From Streptococcus plurextorum DSM 22810 (GTDB taxonomy: Bacteria > Bacillota > Bacilli > Lactobacillales > Streptococcaceae): DNA of 64,000 nucleotides. Each line of letters begins with the position of its first letter. Positions within the stretch are counted from its first letter, which is position 1. Shown piece after piece: positions 34,759-42,723 of the stretch. Below the pieces are notes generated by a model. The model had not been told where the DNA came from. It ran no database searches and saw only the letters and a program-made list of their open reading frames with translations. Both the position numbers and the translations under genes were made by a program. Where the stretch lies: assembly GCF_000423745.1 (NCBI RefSeq), contig NZ_AUIO01000001.1, forward strand, positions 62,001 through 126,000, in the 5' to 3' direction.

Positions 34759-36117
34759 TTAAATCTCTCGCATGCTATCGCCTTCAAGTTCAAAAAATTC
34801 CTGAATATCTTGAACATATTCCAAAACACCTTGAAACTCCCCATTCTCATCACGCACAGCCGCGTAAGTAACATGGACAAATTTTCCCATTTTTTCAGAT
34901 TTGAACCACATGACAACCTTATCTCTTTGACCCGAACGCAGGAGTTCAAAGATTTTTTTGACCTTGTCTAGAACTTTTGGAGGGTGACAGAGCTCAACAT
35001 GACGTCCAATCTGAGAAGGGCTACGCTTGAAAATCATTTCCTCTGCTGGCACGCTATCATTGTAATACTGAAAAATGTCTTCTTTGTTCACAAAGGTGAT
35101 TTCTAGAGGAAGATGGTTTAAAATCAAGTTAGCTTCCTGAACAGAAAGGTAGCCATTCCCAAAGGCTTGGGGTGTTGTAACATCAAATGCCGCCTCTTTT
35201 TCTTTTGGGGTAAAACTAATGCTAAATGTTCCCTCTGGTGTCTCAATAACACGTGTCTGACCGCCTTGAACGTCTTGGATCTGATTGGCCAAGAGCTGCT
35301 CCTTGGATCCCTCCTGCTCTGACACCATATCATTAGCTGTAAAATCATGACGGTGAGGTTGCCATGTAGCTGTTGGCTTAATGATGGCATAGCCGTAAGT
35401 ATCGCTCTCCTTGGCAATCGACAACCAGTCATCCTGAGTAAGCGTCTCCAATAATATCATCAAGAGAATGGCTTCCTCTTTAAAAATCATCTCCTCAAAC
35501 TCATGCGAAAAGGCATCAAACGCCTCTGAGAAGATTTGGCTATCGAAGTCTGTGAAGCTCTCAACCTGATGTCTCACTTTTTTAAATAAGTCGCGTATCT
35601 GATCATCCACTCCCCACATCACTTTTGGAGGAGCATCATGCCCGTAGCGCTCCATGATGGGAAAAAAGAGCTGCTCTTTTCGGTTATAGTGATTGTCAAA
35701 TTGCCCAAGAAGAGCGATTTGGTGTTTGAGACCTTTGAATAGTTCTTCTTGGATCTTCTCTTGTTCAGGCTTTGCCAGATTCTCCATGATACGACGAATC
35801 CGTAATATAGCAGCCCGCAGAGCCAAATTTTCTTGTTTAAACACATAAACTGGATGCCCTTCTTGATCTACATCAGGCGTATCAACGGTTGCAATTGATC
35901 CCTTAAAAAGATTGGCATGGACATTACACAGGCTCATCACATCTTCAAAGGTAATGCCAGTATCTGAGCTCATCAGCTCATGCTCCATCAAGGAAATCTC
36001 AAGGGCAGAAACCCCTTTGAAGTGTTGGTTAAATTGCTCTTGAACACTCTCAGGACTGGCTCCGTTGTGCAAGTCCAATAAAATATCTTTCAAAATATCA
36101 ATACGATTTCTTATCAT
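34759..36117 (-). CDS. DUF438 / hemerythrin / PAS protein
   Basis: A 452-residue cytoplasmic protein with three parts. DUF438 is at about 1-90 (IDILKDILLDLHNGASPESVQEQFNQHFKGVSALEISLMEHEL); a hemerythrin-like four-helix domain at about 110-240 has candidate iron ligands in QFDNHYNRKEQLFFPIMERYG and FSHEFEEMIFKEEAILL; and a C-terminal PAS domain lies at about 320-445 (LPLEITFVNKEDIFQYYND ... CHPPKVLDKVKKIFELLRSGQ ... GEFQGVLEYVQDI). Proteins of this layout are linked to nitric-oxide or redox sensing and iron-sulfur repair. The ATG at 36117 lies just after the DUF1858 stop, with GGAG inside that gene; the upstream TTG is part of the ribosome site. Confidence 0.85.
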   Translation of the reverse strand: MIRNRIDILKDILLDLHNGASPESVQEQFNQHFKGVSALEISLMEHELMSSDTGITFEDVMSLCNVHANLFKGSIATVDTPDVDQEGHPVYVFKQENLALRAAILRIRRIMENLAKPEQEKIQEELFKGLKHQIALLGQFDNHYNRKEQLFFPIMERYGHDAPPKVMWGVDDQIRDLFKKVRHQVESFTDFDSQIFSEAFDAFSHEFEEMIFKEEAILLMILLETLTQDDWLSIAKESDTYGYAIIKPTATWQPHRHDFTANDMVSEQEGSKEQLLANQIQDVQGGQTRVIETPEGTFSISFTPKEKEAAFDVTTPQAFGNGYLSVQEANLILNHLPLEITFVNKEDIFQYYNDSVPAEEMIFKRSPSQIGRHVELCHPPKVLDKVKKIFELLRSGQRDKVVMWFKSEKMGKFVHVTYAAVRDENGEFQGVLEYVQDIQEFFELEGDSMREI

Positions 36118-36118
36118 G

Positions 36119-36346
36119 TCACTCTCCAATCACGTCATAACCATTCCACTCTAGCGTTTCTTTTATTTTTTCTATGGGAATATGGGCAATCTTTGCGCCT
36201 GCTTTTAAACTGGTTACCTTTCCAAGCGTATGTAGCATCGCAGGGTTAGCAAGTGGTTTAAAGCCTAAACCAACCAATAACTCCAAGACTTCTGGATTTT
36301 TAGCAATAATCTCAGCCACAGGCTGACTCATATCAATGGTATTCAC
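36119..36346 (-). CDS. DUF1858-domain protein
   Basis: A 75-residue protein, MNTIDMSQPVAEIIAKNPEVLELLVGLGFKPLANPAMLHTLGKVTSL..., the DUF1858/ScdA-N-like helical domain seen alone or fused to hemerythrin-type repair proteins. Here it is encoded just upstream of the DUF438-hemerythrin gene, end to start, so the two proteins likely act together. The usual family CxxC-type segment is absent: there is no Cys at all. Confidence 0.82.
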   Translation of the reverse strand: MNTIDMSQPVAEIIAKNPEVLELLVGLGFKPLANPAMLHTLGKVTSLKAGAKIAHIPIEKIKETLEWNGYDVIGE

Positions 36347-36400
36347 AAGATTCTCCTTAACTTTATGAGCGAAAAAGGAGCCAAAGCCCCTTTTACATCT

Positions 36401-36739
36401 TTATTTCGTCTGTTCAAATCGTAAATGCACTACAATCTTATCACCATAGCCATTCCGTTCTAAATCGCGTTGCAAACGATAAGAAATATAATGCTCAGCA
36501 ATCGTGATATAGCCTGCATCCATCAGACGATTTTCAACACAGGATTGAATCATGCTAATGGTCGGGCGCTCTGCTTGTGCTTCTTGTAAGTCAATGACAA
36601 CCTTTTTAGTCACCTGTGCCAACTTCTGACGCCAGTCGTCATCAAGGGCATAGACAGTTTGAGCTGCTTTTAAGATTGCTTGATAAATTTTATCAGGATT
36701 AAAGTCAGCCACTTGACCGTCACGTTTAATAATTTGCAT
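36401..36739 (-). CDS. ATP-cone domain protein
   Basis: A 112-residue stand-alone ATP cone: MQIIKRDGQVADFNPDKIYQAILKAAQTV, TKKVVIDLQEAQAERPTISMIQSCVENRLMDAGYITIAEHYISYRLQRD, as found at the N terminus of ribonucleotide reductases and in NrdR. No reductase domain follows. It could sense ATP/dATP or be a detached regulatory module. The ATG at 36739 follows AGAGGTG. First gene of the ATP-cone / DUF1858 / DUF438 group. Confidence 0.82.
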   Translation of the reverse strand: MQIIKRDGQVADFNPDKIYQAILKAAQTVYALDDDWRQKLAQVTKKVVIDLQEAQAERPTISMIQSCVENRLMDAGYITIAEHYISYRLQRDLERNGYGDKIVVHLRFEQTK

Positions 36740-36777
36740 AGACACACCTCTTTTCATGTCTTTTCATCTTTACTTAC

Positions 36778-36806
36778 ATTATGCAAATGTTTTCATGATT
36801 TGTCAA
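36778..36806 (-). promoter_or_regulatory. Promoter of the ATP-cone / DUF1858 / DUF438 group
   Basis: Perfect TTGACA (36801-36806), 17-base spacer, CATAAT (36778-36783) on the minus strand. The leader contains a direct repeat ATGAAAAG...ATGAAAAG just before the ribosome site. Confidence 0.7.
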
Positions 36807-36855
36807 GTCTTTACATAAGATAAGCCTCTAAATCAAGCCGAAAAGTGTTTCTGTC

Positions 36856-37536
36856 TTAAAGGCTATACTTTTTTCCCTCACGATAGTGTTGCTTGGTTTT
36901 ATAGCCCTCTGATAAAATCCTTACCATCTCTTCTAGGCGTTTTGAGATAGTGACCTCTGTTTTGGCTGAGTAGACATGGCGTGCCCAGTCTTTTTGATAC
37001 CCCGGTGTCAGTCCTTGGTAGAAAGCTAGTTGCTCAGGATAAGCTGCCAAAAAGGCCTCAATATCTTTGATTCTATCGAGGTAATCATTGACCCTAGCAG
37101 AAGAACGCATGGTTCCCTTAACCCTTCTTTTCGGCTGATATTTCAGAGCCACCAAGGTGTAATTGTCATCCAGTGCCAGCATGCGATTGAACTTATAGTC
37201 ACTAGCTTTGACATAGCCGTCCTCATCATCAACCTCTAAATAAGGAAAAATGGCGTCACGATGAATGGGTGGATGCCCTAATTTATTTTTCATTTTGGGG
37301 TAAAGAAGATACAGCTGTCCATTTTCCACTAAGACTTCCTTATCTGAGCATTGAACAATGACGTCTTTCATCTCCTCCAAGCTATAGACATAGGCTATGG
37401 CTAACTGGAGTTTTAAAGCGAGAGGAGATGGAAAGTCAAAGCCATCAAAAGCTGTTTGTGCTTCTTTTGCTGGTCTAATCATGGCTAAGTCACTAAAGGT
37501 ATCTAACTTTAATTTTTGAAGTAATAGCCTATCCAT
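36856..37536 (-). CDS. YdeI/OmpD-associated-family protein
   Basis: A 226-residue protein. The N-terminal part (DRLLLQKLKLDTFSDLAMIRPAKEAQTAF) and the C-terminal part (IEAFLAAYPEQLAFYQGLTPGYQKDWARHVYSAKTEVTISKRLEEMVRILSEG) match the YdeI/OmpD-associated family, whose C-terminal helices carry a GYQKDW-type motif. Function unknown. Its start overlaps the DUF1801 gene by 8 bases, and the two families share the same C-terminal-type fold, so the pair is likely functionally linked. Confidence 0.72.
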   Translation of the reverse strand: MDRLLLQKLKLDTFSDLAMIRPAKEAQTAFDGFDFPSPLALKLQLAIAYVYSLEEMKDVIVQCSDKEVLVENGQLYLLYPKMKNKLGHPPIHRDAIFPYLEVDDEDGYVKASDYKFNRMLALDDNYTLVALKYQPKRRVKGTMRSSARVNDYLDRIKDIEAFLAAYPEQLAFYQGLTPGYQKDWARHVYSAKTEVTISKRLEEMVRILSEGYKTKQHYREGKKYSL

Positions 37537-37942
37537 CGTATCTCCCTGCTAAATGCTCAAGTGATGCCCGCAAAATCTCCTCTAACACCTGTAAGTCAAT
37601 GTCCGCTAATTTATTGACATAGACACAGCCAACCGCTGCCTTGTGCTTTCCTAATGCTTGCAGTAATGACGCTCTCTTTGGCAAATGTTGATCAATATAG
37701 AGACTGATTTTAGCCTGTCTTGGAGCAAAGGCTAAACGCGGGGCATCGCCTTCAACCCCAGTTTCATACTTGTAATGATACCTACCAAAACCAACAATAC
37801 CAGGATACCAGACCACAGGGTCTTCTTTGCTGATGCGTCTATACATCTCTAGGAGACGATAAGCATCTTCTTGTTTGCTTGTTGTTTTCAATTCGGCAAA
37901 GAGTTCGTCTACTGATTGCTCAGTGGGTGCAAATTTTCCCAT
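37529..37942 (-). CDS. DUF1801-domain protein
   Basis: A 137-residue protein with the DUF1801 pattern: EAYRLLEMYRRISKEDPVVWYPGIVGFGRYHYKYETGVEGDAPRLAFAPRQAKISLYID, then ALGKHKAAVGCVYVNKLADIDLQVLEEILRASLEHL. DUF1801 proteins have a frataxin/SCP-like fold and unknown activity. It is the upstream member of a two-gene unit with the YdeI-like gene. Confidence 0.82.
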   Translation of the reverse strand: MGKFAPTEQSVDELFAELKTTSKQEDAYRLLEMYRRISKEDPVVWYPGIVGFGRYHYKYETGVEGDAPRLAFAPRQAKISLYIDQHLPKRASLLQALGKHKAAVGCVYVNKLADIDLQVLEEILRASLEHLAGRYDG

Positions 37943-38016
37943 ATTGTTCCTTTCTAGGGGTCAATTTCTTTTCTAGTCTAACATTTTAAACCACTTTCTG
38001 CTAGTTTTTCGCTAGA

Positions 38017-38042
38017 GAAAAATCCTCCTAATCAAGGAGGAT
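38017..38042 (-). terminator. Terminator of the zinc-ribbon gene
   Basis: Eight-base-pair perfect stem ATCCTCCT / AGGAGGAT (38022-38029 with 38035-38042) followed by TTTTTC on the minus strand. Confidence 0.8.
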
Positions 38043-38125
38043 AATCATCTGTACTGTGGTCAATAAACTGTCTATCCATTTCTGCCGTGCTACGGATAGA
38101 TCGTTTTCTTTTCTAAGCGATTAGC

Positions 38126-38395
38126 TTAAGACTGCCAACGCTTAACTTTTTTCAACATGATTGGATAGCTAACTTTCATCAGGAATTTGACAATGGCATT
38201 TCCTTGGCCATTTGAAATAGCCGTTTTCCCTTTTGTTACCATTTCTTCAAATGTGATACCGGGTTCAATAAAAGCACCAGCAGTGTAGCAATAAGAACAA
38301 TACATTAGCGAAAGACTTCCATCAGCTTCTGTTCCTCTAACATCTTGTCCATGCAAATGAAGTGGCATGGCACAAGATTGGCAAAATTTTTCCAC
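38126..38395 (-). CDS. Small zinc-ribbon protein
   Basis: An 89-residue protein with a zinc ribbon formed by CQSC (residues 5-8) and CSYC (33-36), then TAGAFIEPGITFEEMV and a basic C terminus ending KKVKRWQS. It fits the putative zinc-ribbon family often found near AraC-type regulators or bleomycin-resistance proteins. Function unknown. It has its own terminator. Confidence 0.82.
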   Translation of the reverse strand: MEKFCQSCAMPLHLHGQDVRGTEADGSLSLMYCSYCYTAGAFIEPGITFEEMVTKGKTAISNGQGNAIVKFLMKVSYPIMLKKVKRWQS

Positions 38396-38488
38396 AAGAT
38401 TTACCTCTTAATATATCTAGATTGGATAAAAAGTAAGGGAGTTAATGAACGGAATACCTTCATTGACAACTTTACCTTTTACTGACTT

Positions 38489-38827
38489 CTACGATTTCAA
38501 TAGCTCAATCCAGCTATCAAAATATTGTTCTTGAAAAGCGACTGCTTCTTTGATCTCATCCTCCGAAAAGAAGGTGCCCTCGGGTACCACTACCCATTTG
38601 CTCTCACAGTCATCTCGTCGATGAATGACAGCTATAACCTTTCCTTCAAACTGACGACAGGGCTCTGCTATTCCCAAGAGATAGACATCTTGCTCCTGTC
38701 CATCCCCTCCTAAAATATTCGGAACATAGCCATAGTTAACGGGGTAAACCATATCTTTGTACTTAGGATGCCTACTCCCTAGTGGCCTATCAATATGAAC
38801 CCTAACGCGACTTGGAACAGTTGTCAT
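38489..38827 (-). CDS. Short inorganic-pyrophosphatase-like protein with an altered active site
   Basis: A 112-residue protein homologous to family I pyrophosphatases (usual length about 175). It keeps VYPVNYGYVPNI and the following strand, but the metal motif D-x-D-x-x-D reads DGQEQDV at about residues 42-48, with Gln in place of the central Asp. The region HRRDDCESKWVVVPEG holds possible acidic ligands. The C-terminal half of a full enzyme is missing. It may be a divergent phosphatase or binding protein; true pyrophosphatase in streptococci is the family II PpaC. A 7-base gap to the ATG holds AGGAG. Confidence 0.75.
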   Translation of the reverse strand: MTTVPSRVRVHIDRPLGSRHPKYKDMVYPVNYGYVPNILGGDGQEQDVYLLGIAEPCRQFEGKVIAVIHRRDDCESKWVVVPEGTFFSEDEIKEAVAFQEQYFDSWIELLKS

Positions 38828-38963
38828 AAAGCATCTCCTTTTGCTAGATAGAGTGGTTTTTCAGGTCTAAGATGCGGACTTTAGTATTTCAGATGCCAGC
38901 TGAAATACTTCGTTTCTTTGGTTTTAATCAGCCACGAATAGGCCTCAGGATATAACTCTTTGA

Positions 38964-39443
38964 CTAGAAAAAAGGACCGCTTTTTGGCTGTTTGATAAGC
39001 CTCGGATTTTCATAGGGCTCAAAATTAAGTTTCCCAGATGGCACATGGTAAGAAAGGTGGTAGTTGATGCCTTTGTCCACATGTACGGTCAACTTGAGTC
39101 CCTCATGACGGATAACTTTCCCACGTTCAAGGCGACCGACACCATAATCAACAGCTACAACCAATTCCTGCTCACCAACCGGTAAATAGTAACCAGCCAC
39201 GCCTAGACTAAGCACAACCCGTTGGATAGGCTGACCATTAACAGATTGAATATAAACATTGTCAGCTAAATCAGTCTCACCCGATGTCACCTTGGTCACA
39301 AGGACAAGACTGTCTCCTACAAACTCAGACAGTTGCTGTGCTTCCCGCTGACGGTGTCGCTGAATCCCTATAAAAATAATCAAACCGATAGAAACTGGTA
39401 AAATAGGCAAAATCATTATTAACCATATTATTGTTTCTGACAT
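38964..39443 (-). CDS. Single-pass membrane protein of unknown function
   Basis: A 159-residue protein with one N-terminal hydrophobic helix (residues 4-27, IIWLIMILPILPVSIGLIIFIGI) followed by a basic QRHRQRE stop-transfer and a soluble domain rich in beta strand (LVLVTKVTSGETDLADNVYIQSVNGQPIQRVVLSLGVAGYYLPVGEQELVVAV). No family recognised. AAAGGA lies before the ATG. Confidence 0.7.
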   Translation of the reverse strand: MSETIIWLIMILPILPVSIGLIIFIGIQRHRQREAQQLSEFVGDSLVLVTKVTSGETDLADNVYIQSVNGQPIQRVVLSLGVAGYYLPVGEQELVVAVDYGVGRLERGKVIRHEGLKLTVHVDKGINYHLSYHVPSGKLNFEPYENPRLIKQPKSGPFF

Positions 39444-39603
39444 CCAGATATTCCTTTAAACATTATTTATTGGCCTCAGTCAATCCATTCGTCACTAACA
39501 TCTTCCTCCCTAGGATAAGAAAAGAAATGAGGGGACCTTTCCCAAGTTTCTATCAACTGTTACTATTAGCAAAGCCACTAAACACTACTTTACACTGCTT
39601 ATT

Positions 39604-40539
39604 CTAATAATCCGGTCTAACAACGCCTGTCACGGTTGCTTTAGTTGCTTCATAGTCGCCGTCCACTACGACTTTGATGATGCGTTTGGCATCTTCTTCT
39701 GGGCATGGTACCAATGGCAAGCGGAGTGGGCCAACTTCAAAACCAAGATAGTTGAGAACTGCCTTAACGGGTGCAGGACTTGGGTATGAGAAGAGGGCAT
39801 TAACTTTCGGAATAAACTTGCGTTGAATAGCGGCTGCTGTTCGGATGTCTTGCTGCTCAATAGCAGTAAACATCTCATACATTTCATCGCCATTGGTATG
39901 GGAAGCAACGGAGATCACACCATCTGCTCCAAGGTTCATAGCATGGAAGGCATCGCCGTCCTCACCTGTATAAACCAAGAAATCCTTTGGTTTGTTTTCA
40001 ATCAAGTAAGCCATATTAGCAAGGCTGGTACACTCTTTGACACCGATGATATTTGGATGTTCTGCCAAACGCAACATGGTTTCAGGCGTCATTTCGACCA
40101 CGACACGACCTGGGATATTGTAAATAATGATTGGTAAGTCAGAGGCATCCGCAATAGCCTTAAAGTGCTGATACATTCCCTCTTGAGAAGGCTTGTTGTA
40201 GTAAGGCACAATAGCAAGACCTGCTGCAAAGCCACCAAAAGCCGCTACTTCCTTAGCAAACTCAATCGAGTCACGGGTATCATTGGTACCGATACCCGCA
40301 ATCAAAGGCACACGACCATTAACGATTTTTTGCACAGCTGCAAATAATTCCAATTCCTCCGCGTGTGTCAGAGTTGGACTTTCCGCAGTTGTTCCTGCCA
40401 ACAAAAGCCCTTCTGTATGATGAGCCAACAAATGTTCGATCAATTCTGGCAACACATCATAGTTAATAGCACCATCTTCTTTAAATGGTGTAATCATAGC
40501 TGTTATGATTTTTACATCACGTAAATCTTGAATAGACAT
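39604..40539 (-). CDS. dapA: 4-hydroxy-tetrahydrodipicolinate synthase
   Basis: Condenses pyruvate with aspartate semialdehyde, the first committed step to diaminopimelate and lysine. The 311-residue barrel has [18 protein letters not shown] (substrate loop), [34 protein letters not shown], the catalytic Tyr in [13 protein letters not shown] and the Schiff-base Lys in [14 protein letters not shown] (about residue 170). It is downstream of asd, its substrate supplier, with a 90-residue membrane protein gene between them. Confidence 0.96.
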   Translation of the reverse strand: MSIQDLRDVKIITAMITPFKEDGAINYDVLPELIEHLLAHHTEGLLLAGTTAESPTLTHAEELELFAAVQKIVNGRVPLIAGIGTNDTRDSIEFAKEVAAFGGFAAGLAIVPYYNKPSQEGMYQHFKAIADASDLPIIIYNIPGRVVVEMTPETMLRLAEHPNIIGVKECTSLANMAYLIENKPKDFLVYTGEDGDAFHAMNLGADGVISVASHTNGDEMYEMFTAIEQQDIRTAAAIQRKFIPKVNALFSYPSPAPVKAVLNYLGFEVGPLRLPLVPCPEEDAKRIIKVVVDGDYEATKATVTGVVRPDY

Positions 40540-40600
40540 ATCTCAACCTTTCTACAACTGAATGCCACAATCAAATCATCAAAAGCCAAGCCCTTAACAT

Positions 40601-40873
40601 CTAAGCTTTTAATTTTTTGAAAATACGATAGCTATTGACAAAGAAAATCATACTCACTGCTAGGAATGCGAGAGCGACTCCAGTAGCACCCACTAAAGTA
40701 TAAATCCAGTAAATAAAGCGTGGGAGGAGTTTTTCTCCACCTGTTTCTTCCCAAACTAACAAATCTTGCCTGATAATGAATCCATAGACGGCAACTACAA
40801 GACCCAAAACGGTACTGAAGAAAATTTGCACCTTTGGGCGTTGCCCCATTTTCTTAGCAATGTTATCATTCAT
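40601..40873 (-). CDS. Small two-helix membrane protein between asd and dapA
   Basis: A 90-residue protein with hydrophobic helices at about residues 16-34 (VQIFFSTVLGLVVAVYGFI) and 55-80 (WIYTLVGATGVALAFLAVSMIFFVN), and charged ends (NIAKKMGQRPK; RIFKKLKA). Not recognised. It lies 24 bases after asd and 61 before dapA on the same strand, so it is probably part of that operon. Confidence 0.7.
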   Translation of the reverse strand: MNDNIAKKMGQRPKVQIFFSTVLGLVVAVYGFIIRQDLLVWEETGGEKLLPRFIYWIYTLVGATGVALAFLAVSMIFFVNSYRIFKKLKA

Positions 40874-40897
40874 TTTTCAATCTCCTAAACCTAGTCC

Positions 40898-41974
40898 TTA
40901 TTTCAACTCAAATTTCAAGTCTGCTGTTGGACGAACTAGACCACGTTCGTGGAGGGTTTCAGCGATTTGAACAGAGTTCCAAGCCGCACCTTTAAGCAAG
41001 TTGTCAGAAACAACCCACATGTGAATACCGTTGTCCTTGTCCAAATCCTTACGGATACGACCGACAAAGGTATCACGGCTGCCAACAGCGTTAATGGCTT
41101 GCGGATAGACCTGATTAGCCACATCATCTTCCAAAACTGCACCTGGGAAGGCAGCAATGGCTGCTTTTACCTCATCAATTGGAGCAATTTCTTTAGTTTC
41201 AATGTAAACAGACTCAGAGTGAGCTGACAAGACTGGAATACGGACACAGGTTGCAGAAACAGCAATGCTGTCATCTTCCATGATTTTCTTAGTTTCCTTA
41301 GTCATCTTCATCTCTTCGTAAGTATAATCATTTTCAGTGAAGAGATCGATTTGTGGAATCGCATTAAAACCGATTGGGTAGTGCTTCTTATCGCCACCAG
41401 AAGGAAGAATATTTGCTTCCACCGCTTTTGGCTCTACACCGTCATTCAAGACCGCACGCAATTGAGCTTGCGTTTCCAAGATAGCTCCCATACCTGCACC
41501 AGAAACTGCCTGATAAGTCGATACGATAATCCGCTCCAAGCCCCATTTCTGACGGACAGGTTCCAAGGCAACCATCATTTGAATAGTCGAACAGTTTGGA
41601 CAAGCAATGATACCATTGTGGGCATCTAGTGCGTGAGCGTTTACCTCTGGAACAACCAATGGTACATCTGGATTTTGACGGAAATAAGAGGTATTATCCA
41701 CTACAACCGCACCAGCTTTCACAGCATAAGGAGCGTATTTGGCAGATGTAGAGCCACCAGCTGAGAAGAGGGCAATATCCACGCCTTCAAAAGCTGTCTC
41801 TGTTGTTTCTTCAATGACAATGTCCTGTCCCTTGAACTGCAAGGTCTTGCCTGCTGAACGAGCAGAAGCCAAGAAACGTACTTTCTCGATTGGTAGAGTT
41901 GATTCTTCCAACATTTTAATCATTTGGGCACCAACTGCACCAGTTGCACCAACAACAGCTACTACATAAGCCAT
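40898..41974 (-). CDS. asd: Aspartate-semialdehyde dehydrogenase
   Basis: Reduces aspartyl phosphate to the semialdehyde with NADPH, feeding lysine, threonine and methionine routes. The 358-residue protein begins [23 protein letters not shown] (NADP loop), has the catalytic Cys in [18 protein letters not shown] (about residue 130), [15 protein letters not shown] and the catalytic His in [21 protein letters not shown] precedes the ATG. It has a TTGCAA-16-TATAAT promoter. Confidence 0.96.
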   Translation of the reverse strand: MAYVVAVVGATGAVGAQMIKMLEESTLPIEKVRFLASARSAGKTLQFKGQDIVIEETTETAFEGVDIALFSAGGSTSAKYAPYAVKAGAVVVDNTSYFRQNPDVPLVVPEVNAHALDAHNGIIACPNCSTIQMMVALEPVRQKWGLERIIVSTYQAVSGAGMGAILETQAQLRAVLNDGVEPKAVEANILPSGGDKKHYPIGFNAIPQIDLFTENDYTYEEMKMTKETKKIMEDDSIAVSATCVRIPVLSAHSESVYIETKEIAPIDEVKAAIAAFPGAVLEDDVANQVYPQAINAVGSRDTFVGRIRKDLDKDNGIHMWVVSDNLLKGAAWNSVQIAETLHERGLVRPTADLKFELK

Positions 41975-42030
41975 AAAAAATCTCCTTTAGGTCAATTCTT
42001 CAAAATTTTCTAAAAATTGTAAGTAGAACT

Positions 42031-42058
42031 ATTATACCTTATTTTCGAAGTCTTGCAA
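42031..42058 (-). promoter_or_regulatory. asd promoter
   Basis: TTGCAA (42053-42058), 16-base spacer, TATAAT (42031-42036) on the minus strand. Confidence 0.65.
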
Positions 42059-42060
42059 AG

Positions 42061-42089
42061 CAGAAAAAGTCCTCAAAATGAGAACTTTT
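42061..42089 (-). terminator. Terminator of the lactococcin-972-group ABC operon
   Basis: Stem 42065-42075 / 42079-42089 with a three-base loop and T-rich tail on the minus strand, immediately after the ABC ATPase stop. Confidence 0.75.
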
Positions 42090-42722
42090 TTATCTTAACT
42101 GATCAATTGATATCACTTCATCTGCCATGTCCCAAATAGTCGGATTATGAGTCGCAATGATAATGGTGCGATTAGCTTGACGTAGGGATAGTAAGATTTC
42201 CATGATAGCTTTTGAAGTGTCTGGATCAATGGCTGCAGTCGGTTCATCTGCAAGAATAAAAGGAGGATTTTTCAACATAAGCTTAGCCAGAGCTACTCGT
42301 TGCGCTTCGCCACCAGACAACTCAAAGATTTTTTGATTCAAATTCAAGTAGCTAAGCCCTACAGTTGCCAAGGCTGAAAGTTCTAACTTTCGCCGCTCCT
42401 TTTTACTTATTTTTCGACCAATCAACCCTAGTTTTAAATTGTCGTCGATAGTTTGACTCTCTAACAGTCCAAAGTTTTGGAAGAGATAGCCTAGCTCCCA
42501 ACGAAAAAAATCACTCGCTGTGTAGTTTTTGAGATCTTTCCCCCGAAACATAATCTGACCGTCATAACTTTCCAGTTTAGCCATCATATTCATTAGCGTG
42601 GTTTTACCGCTACCACTAGAACCGATGAGAGCATAGACCTTACCAGCTTCAAAAGTTAACGAGAGATTTGAAAATAGGCATCTCTTACCAAATGACTTGC
42701 TGACATTTTTTAGCGTAATCAT
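42090..42722 (-). CDS. ABC transporter ATP-binding protein, lactococcin-972 group
   Basis: A 210-residue ATPase: Walker A IGSSGSGKTTLMN (about 32-44), Q-loop YLFQNFGLLESQTIDDNL, signature ELSGGEAQRVALAKLML (about 136-152), Walker B PFILADEPTAAIDPD and the switch ATHN. The sequence matches the putative bacteriocin-export ATPases that pair with DUF1430 membrane proteins. It directly follows that partner gene (1-base gap). Confidence 0.9.
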   Translation of the reverse strand: MITLKNVSKSFGKRCLFSNLSLTFEAGKVYALIGSSGSGKTTLMNMMAKLESYDGQIMFRGKDLKNYTASDFFRWELGYLFQNFGLLESQTIDDNLKLGLIGRKISKKERRKLELSALATVGLSYLNLNQKIFELSGGEAQRVALAKLMLKNPPFILADEPTAAIDPDTSKAIMEILLSLRQANRTIIIATHNPTIWDMADEVISIDQLR

Positions 42723-42723
42723 A

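Noticed and set aside
39444-39603. Short 12-codon ORF upstream of the membrane protein gene (start near 39507)
   Set aside because: A GGAGG is close to its ATG, but the ORF is tiny and no leader-peptide feature (runs of one amino acid, attenuator) follows.
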